Assembly: GCA_025355645.1 (NCBI GenBank)
Contig: JANXZG010000019.1
Coordinates: forward strand, 101,108-165,107
DNA length: 64,000 nt
Source of the DNA: Gammaproteobacteria bacterium
GTDB lineage: Bacteria > Pseudomonadota > Gammaproteobacteria > Steroidobacterales > Steroidobacteraceae
Reading direction: 5' to 3'
Position 1 is the stretch's first letter. The number at the start of each line of letters is the position of its first letter. Positions 15,980 through 23,718 of the stretch are shown here, piece by piece. Below the pieces are notes generated by a model, which was given only the letters and a program-made list of their open reading frames with translations, was not told the DNA's origin and did not search any database. A program made the translations under genes and the position numbers.

Positions 15980-16492
15980 TCAATAACCCCTTGCTATTCG
16001 ATAGTCAGCTTGCTCGCCAAACACAGGCGCTCTGCTGTCGATTCGCACGCATAGCCGTTGCTGATCGCCGCAGCGTCGCCACTCAACCTGCGCGCCTTGC
16101 TGCCTCAGGCGAACTAATGAACTCTCCATGTCGGCGCGTTGGGCGCGTAGCGCCGCCAGTTCCGCTGCCGACGGGACGAGCCAGGCAATACCGCCAATGG
16201 AAATCGCAGTTGCCAGCAATATGAGTGCGAACCCGCAGGTCAACACCCGGGTATGCGCGAAGCGCGCGGCCCGGCGCATCGCCCGGACCGCCGCCTGGCT
16301 CTCCGTGTGCACCGCCTGCAATTCATCAAGAAGAGTGCGACGAATCTCGTCGCGAACGACTGTATCTAGGTCACGTACGTGAGCCTGCAGGCGCTGCAGG
16401 TTTTCCGCAGCGAGTGCCTGATGTAACTGCGCGCTTTCCATCAGCAGCCCGAGCTTCAGTGTGTCATCCGGCATGCCAGGAGCCATTGTCAT
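15980..16492 (-). CDS. Helical single-span membrane protein between the two coupling proteins
   Basis: A 170-residue protein not recognised as a named family. Residues 1-90 are strongly helical (SAQLHQALAAENLQRLQAHVRDLDTVV, then LLDELQAVHTESQAAVRAM), suggesting a coiled coil. One transmembrane segment follows (VLTCGFALILLATAISIGGIAWLV), and then a short tail with two Cys. It starts by a TAATG stop-start overlap with the upstream coupling protein and ends 1 bp before the next. The architecture resembles MobB/MbeB-like accessory mobilisation proteins that bridge relaxosome and coupling protein; that assignment is an inference. Confidence 0.6.
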   Translation of the reverse strand: MTMAPGMPDDTLKLGLLMESAQLHQALAAENLQRLQAHVRDLDTVVRDEIRRTLLDELQAVHTESQAAVRAMRRAARFAHTRVLTCGFALILLATAISIGGIAWLVPSAAELAALRAQRADMESSLVRLRQQGAQVEWRRCGDQQRLCVRIDSRAPVFGEQADYRIARGY

Positions 16493-18150
16493 TAAATTTC
16501 CAGGGAATCCCGAACGAACTTAGGCTGTGCCAGCTGACGAGATGCCGCCGGCATGGGTGGATCGTAGCGGGGTGTAAGTTGCGAAGGCGCAAGTGCGACG
16601 CGCCGCCAATGCGGCGTGGATGCGAGTTTGATGTACCCGGCGAGATCCGGCAGTTGCTCAATTTCGGAAGGCAGTAATGCCGCTTCTAAGGCGAGATGTT
16701 CGCTGCGCGTTCGTGCGCCAATGAACTCGCCGCAGCGCCGGCTGGTGGAAGTTGTTGTCCGCAAGACCTCCCGATCTCCGACAAGCTGCGAGGCGAATCT
16801 CGCCGTTCCACCGCCTTCACTGGCCGAGCAGCGCAGGATCAGGGTGTTCCCGCAGTTCTCGACGATCGTGTGTGCGTCACCCTGGCCGTAAGTCGTCGAG
16901 ACCTGGGCGATGGACTGAAACCCAAGGACGCAGCGGCCACCAAATTTTCGCAGTCGCGCAAGTGCGTCTTTCAACCCATCGATCTGCTCAAGCGCATCAA
17001 GCTCATCTACGACAAACCATGTGCGACGGACATTGCAACCGCCACCTTCCTCGCCATGACTCATCGTCTCGAATATCGCGAGCCGCATCCACGCGGATAT
17101 CGTCGAACGCAGGGCAGCGATTTGCCCCGCCTCGTAAGGAATAAATAACGCCCCGGCTTTGGTTTCCCTGACCCACTGGCGCACTGACAAGGGATTGCCC
17201 TTCTGTTGCGTGATATGCTCGAGCGAACCAATTGCCGATGCCGTCACAGAGCGAATCGAATCAAACATCCGCTCGTTGTGTTCATTCAGAAACGGTTGCG
17301 CGGGCGTTCCCCGTACCAAAGTTCGGAGTTCACCGGGGTTCGCGACCACCAAGAGCCGATAGAGTTCGCCAGTGTCCTTTGATCCTGAATCGCTCATCTG
17401 CCGCGTTACTGCGGCAAAAAATGTTCGCGCATAGGCTCGCCAGCTGCGATCCTGGCCCGCATGATCCGGGATCAGTGCTCGGGCCAGCTGCTCGACGTCA
17501 TAGGAATTCTGAATTTCCCCGAACAGGTCCCATTTGACCGAACGTGCGTCAAATGGGTTCAGGATGACATCGCCGCGCGAGATATCATGAAATCGCCGCA
17601 GGTAACTACCGTCAGGATCGGCAATCACCAATCGATCGCCACGGTCCAGTGCACCGCTTATCAGCTCCGCGATCGCGGTGCTCTTTCCAGTGCCGGTGGT
17701 GCCTATCAGCTTGAAGTGCTTGGCCTCATCAGAATGGGGGACCGTAACGCCGGCTAGGGAAATTTCACGCGGCCGTGCTTCCAACGCTGTCCGATCTGGC
17801 GCTGCGACCGATCCAACGAGAACTCGGGCTCCCCTAACGTGCCTATAGTCCGGTTCGCAGGCGCGTGCCATAACGCGGCCACCGGCATAGCCAATGGCAC
17901 CGCTAATTGCCGCTCCTATAGCCACCTGCAGCAGCGGTGCAGCAGTTGATCCAAAAATCGGTGCAAGAGTGCCGACAAGTGCCGCGCCGCCCGCCCCCAC
18001 CAGGGTCAGCGGGGCGCTCGCGATCGGAGCCATGAGATAGTTGCGGACATGTGCACGCCCGCGAATCAGGCCCGCAATCATGGGTCCTTGCACGGCTGCA
18101 TATCCCACCGCGAGGCCCGTCCAGCCATGAGCGAACGCCGGACTGATCAC
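16492..18150 (-). CDS. Type IV coupling protein (VirD4/TraD-like), first copy
   Basis: A 552-residue coupling ATPase. The N-terminal 90 residues contain several hydrophobic, Gly/Ala-rich segments (GLAVGYAAVQGPMIAG, PLTLVGAGGAALVG, IGAAISGAIGYAGG) that anchor it in the inner membrane. The TraD domain follows, with Walker A GTTGTGKST near residue 150 and Walker B TWFVVDELDAL. Compared with the copy at 14578-15978 it has a longer membrane region and a longer C-terminal tail rich in Pro and Arg. It starts by ATGA overlap with virB11, so it is co-translated with the channel genes. It is the likelier canonical coupling protein of the pair by position. Confidence 0.9.
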   Translation of the reverse strand: MISPAFAHGWTGLAVGYAAVQGPMIAGLIRGRAHVRNYLMAPIASAPLTLVGAGGAALVGTLAPIFGSTAAPLLQVAIGAAISGAIGYAGGRVMARACEPDYRHVRGARVLVGSVAAPDRTALEARPREISLAGVTVPHSDEAKHFKLIGTTGTGKSTAIAELISGALDRGDRLVIADPDGSYLRRFHDISRGDVILNPFDARSVKWDLFGEIQNSYDVEQLARALIPDHAGQDRSWRAYARTFFAAVTRQMSDSGSKDTGELYRLLVVANPGELRTLVRGTPAQPFLNEHNERMFDSIRSVTASAIGSLEHITQQKGNPLSVRQWVRETKAGALFIPYEAGQIAALRSTISAWMRLAIFETMSHGEEGGGCNVRRTWFVVDELDALEQIDGLKDALARLRKFGGRCVLGFQSIAQVSTTYGQGDAHTIVENCGNTLILRCSASEGGGTARFASQLVGDREVLRTTTSTSRRCGEFIGARTRSEHLALEAALLPSEIEQLPDLAGYIKLASTPHWRRVALAPSQLTPRYDPPMPAASRQLAQPKFVRDSLEI

Positions 18151-19208
18151 AGTTCTTTCTCCTGCGCGCGCAGGATTTTGTACTTAATGGCGGGATCGAA
18201 CCAGATCTCCTTTATAAAGCGCTGGTGCCGCTCAACCCCGAATTGGATCACGACATCTACCAGCAGGTATAAAAGGTTCTTGATATCCCGCCGCGCCAGT
18301 TCCCGGCCGCCTTGATTCTGCTTGACGAGCAATACGAGTTGTTCAAACGCAAGGTCGGCGCTGGCGGCGTGCACACTGGTAATGGAGCCGGGATGCCCTG
18401 AATTTACATTGCGCAAATAGTCAAACGCTTCATCGGCACGAAGTTCAGCCAGCAATATTCGGTCTGGCTTCATGCGCAAGCAGGATTCGAGCAACTGCTT
18501 CGGGGTCACGCGCGCCAGTCCCTGATCATCCTTCGAATAAAACAGGCGGACATGATTCGGATGCCGATCGAGCACCAGCTCGCGCGCATCCTCGATCGTG
18601 ATAAGGCGTTCGTCCGAGGGAATTTCCCGAATCAGGGCCTTGGTCCAAGTGGTCTTGCCGGAGCCTGTAGGACCGGATACAAGGATGTTCTTGCGTCCCA
18701 GCACTGCGAGACGCATAAATCCCTCGTATTCTTTTGCATCCAACAGGTGAAGCAGGTCAGCATCAATCTTCTCTGGTGCGCCGACGGAGCGCTTTATCTG
18801 CCGGAATATTCCGCTTTTTGCCAAGTCTTCGATCGTCCATAGTTGATCGGAAGGGCGACGGATGGTGATGGCGACACACCCGGCGCTCGTGGCCGGCGGG
18901 ATCACGATCTGTACCCTTTCACCGCTGGGCAATGATGCCGACAACAGCGGGGAGGTCTCGTCGATGCGTTGCTGGGTGGAATTTGCGACAAGCTTTGCGA
19001 GCCGGTGACACCATTCGTAGTCAGCGAACGGTATCGAGTGACGATGCCATCCCTGATGCGTTTCGAGATATGCTTCGCCTGGGCTGTTTATGCAGAGCTC
19101 CATGACGTCGGGGTTTGCCAGAAGCGGTCGCAAAGCCTGCAGATTCAGCGATAGCGCTGTTGCGTCGGTTGTCACGTCAGGGCTTGCCGGCGTCAGCGTG
19201 CAATGCAT
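18147..19208 (-). CDS. virB11: T4SS ATPase VirB11
   Basis: A 353-residue cytoplasmic hexameric ATPase that drives pilus assembly and substrate transfer. Motifs: Walker A ILVSGPTGSGKTTW near residue 170, Asp box ERLITIEDARELVL, Walker B ILLAELRADEAFDYLR, and His box SGHPGSITSVHAASADLAFEQL. The N-terminal domain (VMELCINSPGEAYLE) matches the family. Its start lies within the end of virB10 (32 bp overlap). Confidence 0.95.
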   Translation of the reverse strand: MHCTLTPASPDVTTDATALSLNLQALRPLLANPDVMELCINSPGEAYLETHQGWHRHSIPFADYEWCHRLAKLVANSTQQRIDETSPLLSASLPSGERVQIVIPPATSAGCVAITIRRPSDQLWTIEDLAKSGIFRQIKRSVGAPEKIDADLLHLLDAKEYEGFMRLAVLGRKNILVSGPTGSGKTTWTKALIREIPSDERLITIEDARELVLDRHPNHVRLFYSKDDQGLARVTPKQLLESCLRMKPDRILLAELRADEAFDYLRNVNSGHPGSITSVHAASADLAFEQLVLLVKQNQGGRELARRDIKNLLYLLVDVVIQFGVERHQRFIKEIWFDPAIKYKILRAQEKEL

Positions 19209-20340
19209 AGACCGCCCGAAAATCCAGATCGCGGGCCACCACGACTTGAATACGATCGCCTTGGGATTTCTGTATGGTCGGTGGGATGGCTACCGTGCTC
19301 TTCAGCACCTCCGTTCCAATGCCCTCCGACGCGCTCGGGTCGACGACCACCGCACTGCCGCCATTTCGTGAAGATTGCACTGCGGCCTGGACTGCACCGT
19401 CAAGCACCGAAATCAGCATTGCCGCGCCGAATCGGCCCCAGAAATGGCGGTTCACTTCCCCGGGAAGGCCAGACCTGCCCAATTCATCCGCACCGGGCGA
19501 AGCCAGTGGCACAACGACGCCGGTAGGTGTTCTAGCTTCGTCCCAAATGACAAACACTCGCGCAGAACCCTGCTGCACCTGACCGCGCGTCTCGCCGACG
19601 AGTTTGGTGCCGCGCTCCATCAGTACGACCTTTCCATCAACCCCAAACGTATCGGTGGCAGTGATGCAGGTGGCCATTCCGGGCAGGGTCGAATCAATTG
19701 CCGTTTCCAGGGTGCAATCAATAAAAGCGCCCTTCGGCAAAAGCAGCCGCATGGAAGGCAATAACTGTGCATGCACCGATGTCGACAACCCAGGACGCAG
19801 CAGTGCGGACAAAGTCCCCGCCTCATGCTTGCTGTCGTCCGGGGCGGGGCTGCTTGCATCTGATCCCGATGCAAGCATCGGCAAGGAGATTGCAGACTGA
19901 GCAGCAAATGCAGCGCCCGACAGCTGGCGTTCCAGCAAGAGCTGGCTGGCGCTCTTGGGGAGAGGGGTACCGGGCGCGAGACCAGCGGCCGGCAGCTCCG
20001 GTTGCGGAGCCACGGCCACAGGAGGCCAATCCGGGGTTGCGACGGTAGCCACGCGAGCGACCGAATCCACGTCCGGCCGTTGCGGCGCAGTGAGCCGCCC
20101 AAGGGATGGCAATGGCTGGTCGCCCTGTGCGCGGTGCCGGGCCAACTCCTGCGCGTTATGGCGGGCATCTGTTTGCCGCGAAATTGTGTTTGCGTAATAC
20201 CAGATCAGCAATCCCAAGCCCAGCGCCGACATGAGGGTGATTGCAAGAATGGAACTGATGCGTGAGGACATAGCGCGCTCTCGGGCGATTGCCGGCGCCG
20301 CACGCTCACCGCGTAGCTCGGAAGACCCGGAGTCGCTCAT
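19177..20340 (-). CDS. virB10: T4SS core-complex protein VirB10
   Basis: A 387-residue protein that spans from inner to outer membrane in the T4SS core complex. One inner-membrane helix (ISSILAITLMSALGLGLLIWYY) lies at residues 28-50, followed by a Pro-rich periplasmic linker. The C-terminal TrbI/VirB10 domain includes LPKGAFIDCTLETAID, GVDGKVVLMERGTKLVGET and VFVIWDEARTPTGVVVPLASPGADELGRSG. The gene overlaps virB9 by 4 bp (ATGA at 20337). Confidence 0.95.
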   Translation of the reverse strand: MSDSGSSELRGERAAPAIARERAMSSRISSILAITLMSALGLGLLIWYYANTISRQTDARHNAQELARHRAQGDQPLPSLGRLTAPQRPDVDSVARVATVATPDWPPVAVAPQPELPAAGLAPGTPLPKSASQLLLERQLSGAAFAAQSAISLPMLASGSDASSPAPDDSKHEAGTLSALLRPGLSTSVHAQLLPSMRLLLPKGAFIDCTLETAIDSTLPGMATCITATDTFGVDGKVVLMERGTKLVGETRGQVQQGSARVFVIWDEARTPTGVVVPLASPGADELGRSGLPGEVNRHFWGRFGAAMLISVLDGAVQAAVQSSRNGGSAVVVDPSASEGIGTEVLKSTVAIPPTIQKSQGDRIQVVVARDLDFRAVYALHADAGKP

Positions 20341-21152
20341 GGCATCGCTCCGTTCGTTTCACGCTTGACGTCCGGGGAAATTGTGCCGGACTTAAGCCTT
20401 TCCCCACCGCCGGTAAATGCCGCATTGACGATGCAGCCGGTCAGACGCCCGCGCCTAACCACGAATTGTCGCGCGACCCGATGAACTATTACATCGCCGT
20501 CGGCAACGCTGAAATTCAGCAAGGACTCAATGCCATCTGCGTTTCGGACAAAAATTGCCGGCAGTTCAGCTTGCGCGCTAAAGCGAATCCGCGTGTGGAT
20601 CCCATTGTCCGACGCGGCAATCGGCTTTAGCGAGGGCTCACCGCAATACCAATAATCGGTATTGTTTTGTGCGGTCAGGGAGGCCTCCTGCAAGCGTGAG
20701 TTTAGATGAGCTTCGGTTGCCTCCGCGAGCCCCCGCGCCTGGGGTGATGCATAGGAGAAGCGCAGCGCATATATGATGTCGTTATCGCCCGAGCCAGGAT
20801 GATTTCCGGTAACCGTGTAATCGATCTGATATTGGCGCCGGGTGGTAAGAACGGTCAGGTTAGTCGCCACCCGCGCCGCCTTCGGCTTAATAAACAGGTG
20901 ATTTTCCTGCCCCACAAATGACACCGCCTCGATGTCACCGGCGCCCAGGCCAACAAAGCTCTCACCCGCTTCAAACTGCAGATCGATCTGATAGCCGATA
21001 ACCCCGCGCAGGTGATAAACCTGGTCGGCACTGTAGGGCGCAACCCGCAAGCGACTATCGAGGCTTCCCTTCGCCTGCAAGGATTCTGATGCAACGTCAA
21101 CGGCATGCAGCGTAGCGAGCGCAGCCAGCCCAAGAACGATTTTGTTTTTCAT
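20337..21152 (-). CDS. virB9: T4SS outer-membrane core protein VirB9
   Basis: A 271-residue periplasmic protein with a signal peptide (KIVLGLAALATLHAVDVASE). It has the VirB9/CagX pattern: an N-terminal domain with Y-H-L-R-G and QIDLQFEAGESFVGLGAGD, and KPKAARVATNLTVLTTRRQYQIDY. A C-terminal beta domain (DNGIHTRIRFSAQAELPAIFVRNADG) binds VirB7. It overlaps virB8 and virB10 by 4 bp each. Confidence 0.95.
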   Translation of the reverse strand: MKNKIVLGLAALATLHAVDVASESLQAKGSLDSRLRVAPYSADQVYHLRGVIGYQIDLQFEAGESFVGLGAGDIEAVSFVGQENHLFIKPKAARVATNLTVLTTRRQYQIDYTVTGNHPGSGDNDIIYALRFSYASPQARGLAEATEAHLNSRLQEASLTAQNNTDYWYCGEPSLKPIAASDNGIHTRIRFSAQAELPAIFVRNADGIESLLNFSVADGDVIVHRVARQFVVRRGRLTGCIVNAAFTGGGERLKSGTISPDVKRETNGAMP

Positions 21153-21865
21153 GTCTTTGGTTCCTGGTTCGCCGGCTCCGAAAACACCTCAGGTTCAGTT
21201 TTGAAGTCGATAATCTTGAATCCAAGTGGGTTCCACCGGCGCGTCTTTGGGTCGGTGGCAGGATCCGTATAGGCAAATTGAATTGTGGCGATCCAATGGC
21301 TGAATTTTTCCTCCGCGCCGACTCCCGCACTCAGCGCCTTGACGTACCTTACCTGTGCCAGGTCTGACATCCCGCTGGCGCGCGTAAAGAAGGTGGCCGA
21401 CTGCACCTGAATTCTCACACTGCTTCCGTCCTTGTGGACGTTCAGAGGTGAAGCGGGATTGGTTGTCGTCCAAGCGGCATACCAAGCCTGGTTTCGCTGG
21501 GCGGAATGAAATGCGCCGCACTCTTCATAGTCGCTTTCAGCCGTAGCGAAGCTAAAGCGCTCGCAGACTGTCACGTAGTGCGTGAGAAAATACCTGCTAA
21601 CCGTTTCATCCGGCTGGGTGGTAGCCGTATATGTGGGGACTACGTCGACGATTCCGGTTGTATTATCGACACGGATGACGAATGGCTCGACGCGCTTGAG
21701 CGGCATCAAAAAAACCAATGCAAGTGATGCGGCGATTGCGCAGCTCCAACCCGCCCCAGCCACCGTCCACGCTGTACGGTGGCTACGTTTTAGCTGTGCA
21801 TTTCGATCCGCATCCCAGGTCTGCGCTTCGAGGAAGTAGCCGTGCAACTCCCCGGAAGTGCTCAT
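21149..21865 (-). CDS. virB8: T4SS inner-membrane protein VirB8
   Basis: A 238-residue bitopic protein of the T4SS assembly platform. A short cytoplasmic N-terminus (EAQTWDADRNAQLKRSHRTAW) is followed by one helix (VAGAGWSCAIAASLALVFLM). The periplasmic NTF2-like VirB8 domain has VDNTTGIVDVVPTYT, YFLTHYVTVCERFSF and VRYVKALSAG. The stop overlaps virB9 and the start overlaps virB7, each by an ATGA. Confidence 0.93.
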   Translation of the reverse strand: MSTSGELHGYFLEAQTWDADRNAQLKRSHRTAWTVAGAGWSCAIAASLALVFLMPLKRVEPFVIRVDNTTGIVDVVPTYTATTQPDETVSRYFLTHYVTVCERFSFATAESDYEECGAFHSAQRNQAWYAAWTTTNPASPLNVHKDGSSVRIQVQSATFFTRASGMSDLAQVRYVKALSAGVGAEEKFSHWIATIQFAYTDPATDPKTRRWNPLGFKIIDFKTEPEVFSEPANQEPKT

Positions 21866-22005
21866 GGTTTTCGTCCCGCGACACCATGCGACAGTACCTG
21901 CCCGCCCGGCGGGTTTATTGCGGTTAATTTACTGTTGCAGCGTATTTCCCGTGCTGAACACGCTGATAACAACACTGATAAAAAGGCGACCTGCCATATG
22001 TGCAT
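21862..22005 (-). CDS. virB7: VirB7-like T4SS lipoprotein (47 residues)
   Basis: A tiny lipoprotein of the T4SS outer-membrane core. The start at ATG 22005 is fixed by a near-perfect AAGGAGGG 4 bases upstream; the longer in-frame ATG at 22080 would run into virB6. The signal is MHIWQVAFLSVLLSAC, with lipidated Cys at residue 16. A second Cys follows in EIRCNSKLTAINPP; the K-L-x-x-I-N-P pattern is typical of VirB7-like proteins. It lies 28 bp after virB6 and overlaps virB8 by 4 bp, the expected place for virB7. Confidence 0.85.
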   Translation of the reverse strand: MHIWQVAFLSVLLSACSAREIRCNSKLTAINPPGGQVLSHGVAGRKP

Positions 22006-22033
22006 ATACCCTCCTTGGTATGCATCGTTCCTG

Positions 22034-22978
22034 TCAATCGCGAAACATTCGCCACCGGTCCGCGGCCGCGCCGATGCCACTCCCCGCCTTGTTGTAGAGA
22101 TATGCGGCGCCCGGCCGCACCGCCCCGCCCACTGCGGACGCGCCCCAACTGATTGCCCGGCTAAACGCGCCGAAAGAATTTAGGGCGATCCCGCCCGCTA
22201 GCGCTGCCGCTATGGGCATTACCTGACGCATCATCAAAAATACCAGGACCGCGACAAGCACCATATTTAGCGCGTCCACTGTCAATATCGCGGCCCCGCG
22301 CGCAGCTGTCTGGGCGGCATAGCTGTTCACTATTTGCAACAGGAGCGCACCAACCATCACCGTGAGAATCGTAATCAGCGCGTAATTGGCCAATTGGCCG
22401 ATCCAGGCCGAGAAGAATTTTTTTGTCGTTTCGAAAAACAGTAGTGCGATAAAGAGCGGGCCTAGAGCGAGCAGAATCGCCACGGCGACATTAGAGAGCG
22501 CGATAAGGAACATCGCATAGATACAAAGTGTGCCGATCAGGACCCATACAATCGCGCCAGCAAGGTAAAAGCCAAAGTCGCCGCTAAGCAAGCCTCCTTT
22601 GGCCCAGAGATTTCCAGCCACTGCTCCGCCGCTCTGCCAAATTGCATCGAGGGTCACAACCGGGTCTGCCGCACCGACAAGAGCTGAGGCAAGTTGCGCG
22701 GGGGCGTTGTAAAAAGTGTCTACAATTACGGAGTTGTACAGCCAAAGTCGCAGGCCTGTGCCGAGGACGATAGCTACAACGACAATGCGTTTTAGCCCCG
22801 CGACGACTGGTTCCTCTATTTTTCCGGTCAGGTGCATATAGCCCCAGATCATTATGTAGATCGTTGCAAGGGTCACGACCGCCGGTTCAAGAATGGTGGC
22901 CAAACGGGCGGTGTTATCACCGACGTAGGTCGACAACTGGCTGTTGAGCCACCCCCAAAATGTTGCGAAAAATCCCAT
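22034..22978 (-). CDS. virB6: T4SS polytopic membrane protein VirB6 (TrbL/VirB6 family)
   Basis: A 314-residue inner-membrane protein with at least six hydrophobic segments, including VTLATIYIMIWGYMHLTG, IVVVAIVLGTGLRLWLY and VLIGTLCIYAMFLIALSNVAVAILLALGPLFIALLFF. The last of these is the conserved VirB6 block. It forms part of the DNA path across the inner membrane. The start at ATG 22978 has AAGGAATGCT upstream. It lies between virB5 and virB7. Confidence 0.93.
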   Translation of the reverse strand: MGFFATFWGWLNSQLSTYVGDNTARLATILEPAVVTLATIYIMIWGYMHLTGKIEEPVVAGLKRIVVVAIVLGTGLRLWLYNSVIVDTFYNAPAQLASALVGAADPVVTLDAIWQSGGAVAGNLWAKGGLLSGDFGFYLAGAIVWVLIGTLCIYAMFLIALSNVAVAILLALGPLFIALLFFETTKKFFSAWIGQLANYALITILTVMVGALLLQIVNSYAAQTAARGAAILTVDALNMVLVAVLVFLMMRQVMPIAAALAGGIALNSFGAFSRAISWGASAVGGAVRPGAAYLYNKAGSGIGAAADRWRMFRD

Positions 22979-23005
22979 AGCATTCCTTTGCAGGGAAAAA
23001 CCTCG

Positions 23006-23716
23006 TTACGGAGTGGGCTGAAACCGAGTAGCAAATTGGCCATGGCCCGCGACTACTTGCTCCTGCAACTGCTCATGGGCGGCCGCGGCATCGGCCTGGC
23101 TGGCCTGAAAAAGACTTAGCAACTTTGTCTGCTCGTTCTGAAGCATGCCCTGCTCGGCACTGATCCTTGCATGCAGATCAAGAATCCCCTTCTGATCATT
23201 AGCTACCCCGATAGTGCCGATCAGGCCCTGCAGACCAGAGAAGCGTCCGCTCGCATTCGACACGGCGTCCCGGGACAACGCCTGATTGGTTGCGGCCGCA
23301 TTTCGTGCGGCGACAATCCGTTGCTGGTCGGCCGGCGATAGCGCAGCGAGCGACTGCGGCGACAGCACTGCATTGCCGCTAACCAAAGTCTGAACACTTG
23401 TGGCCAACGCCGGATACATGTTGTTAAGAACTTGAGGTGCACCACTCAACGGTGTCCAGCTGGTCGGCAGGTAATTGCGCATAACGTTGCCTAGCAGCAG
23501 CTGCATGCCCCTGTTTCCAGTCATCGTCTGCAGTGCCTGCTCGGCCTGCCCCAATTGGCTATTCGCGGCCGCAAGCACCTGCTGCGTTGTTTGCACTTCC
23601 TGAATGATGTTGGCAAGCGCTGGGACGTCAATAACCGCCATCTGGGCTTGAGAGGGTAGCGCGACAACCGTCGAGGCCGTGCAGGCAATGAGTGCGATTT
23701 TTCTGATCGGTTTCAT
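23006..23716 (-). CDS. virB5: T4SS minor pilus protein VirB5
   Basis: About 236 residues from ATG 23716 (MKPIRKIALIAC), which has AAAGGGGAATAACC upstream; the frame extends further back only inside virB4. The signal peptide is IALIACTASTVVALPSQA. The mature protein is largely helical, as VirB5 is (VPALANIIQEVQTTQQVLAAANSQLGQAEQALQTM; LHARISAEQGMLQNEQTKLLSLF). VirB5 sits at the tip of the pilus. The gene begins 2 bp after the virB4 stop. Confidence 0.88.
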   Translation of the reverse strand: MKPIRKIALIACTASTVVALPSQAQMAVIDVPALANIIQEVQTTQQVLAAANSQLGQAEQALQTMTGNRGMQLLLGNVMRNYLPTSWTPLSGAPQVLNNMYPALATSVQTLVSGNAVLSPQSLAALSPADQQRIVAARNAAATNQALSRDAVSNASGRFSGLQGLIGTIGVANDQKGILDLHARISAEQGMLQNEQTKLLSLFQASQADAAAAHEQLQEQVVAGHGQFATRFQPTP

Positions 23717-23718
23717 GG

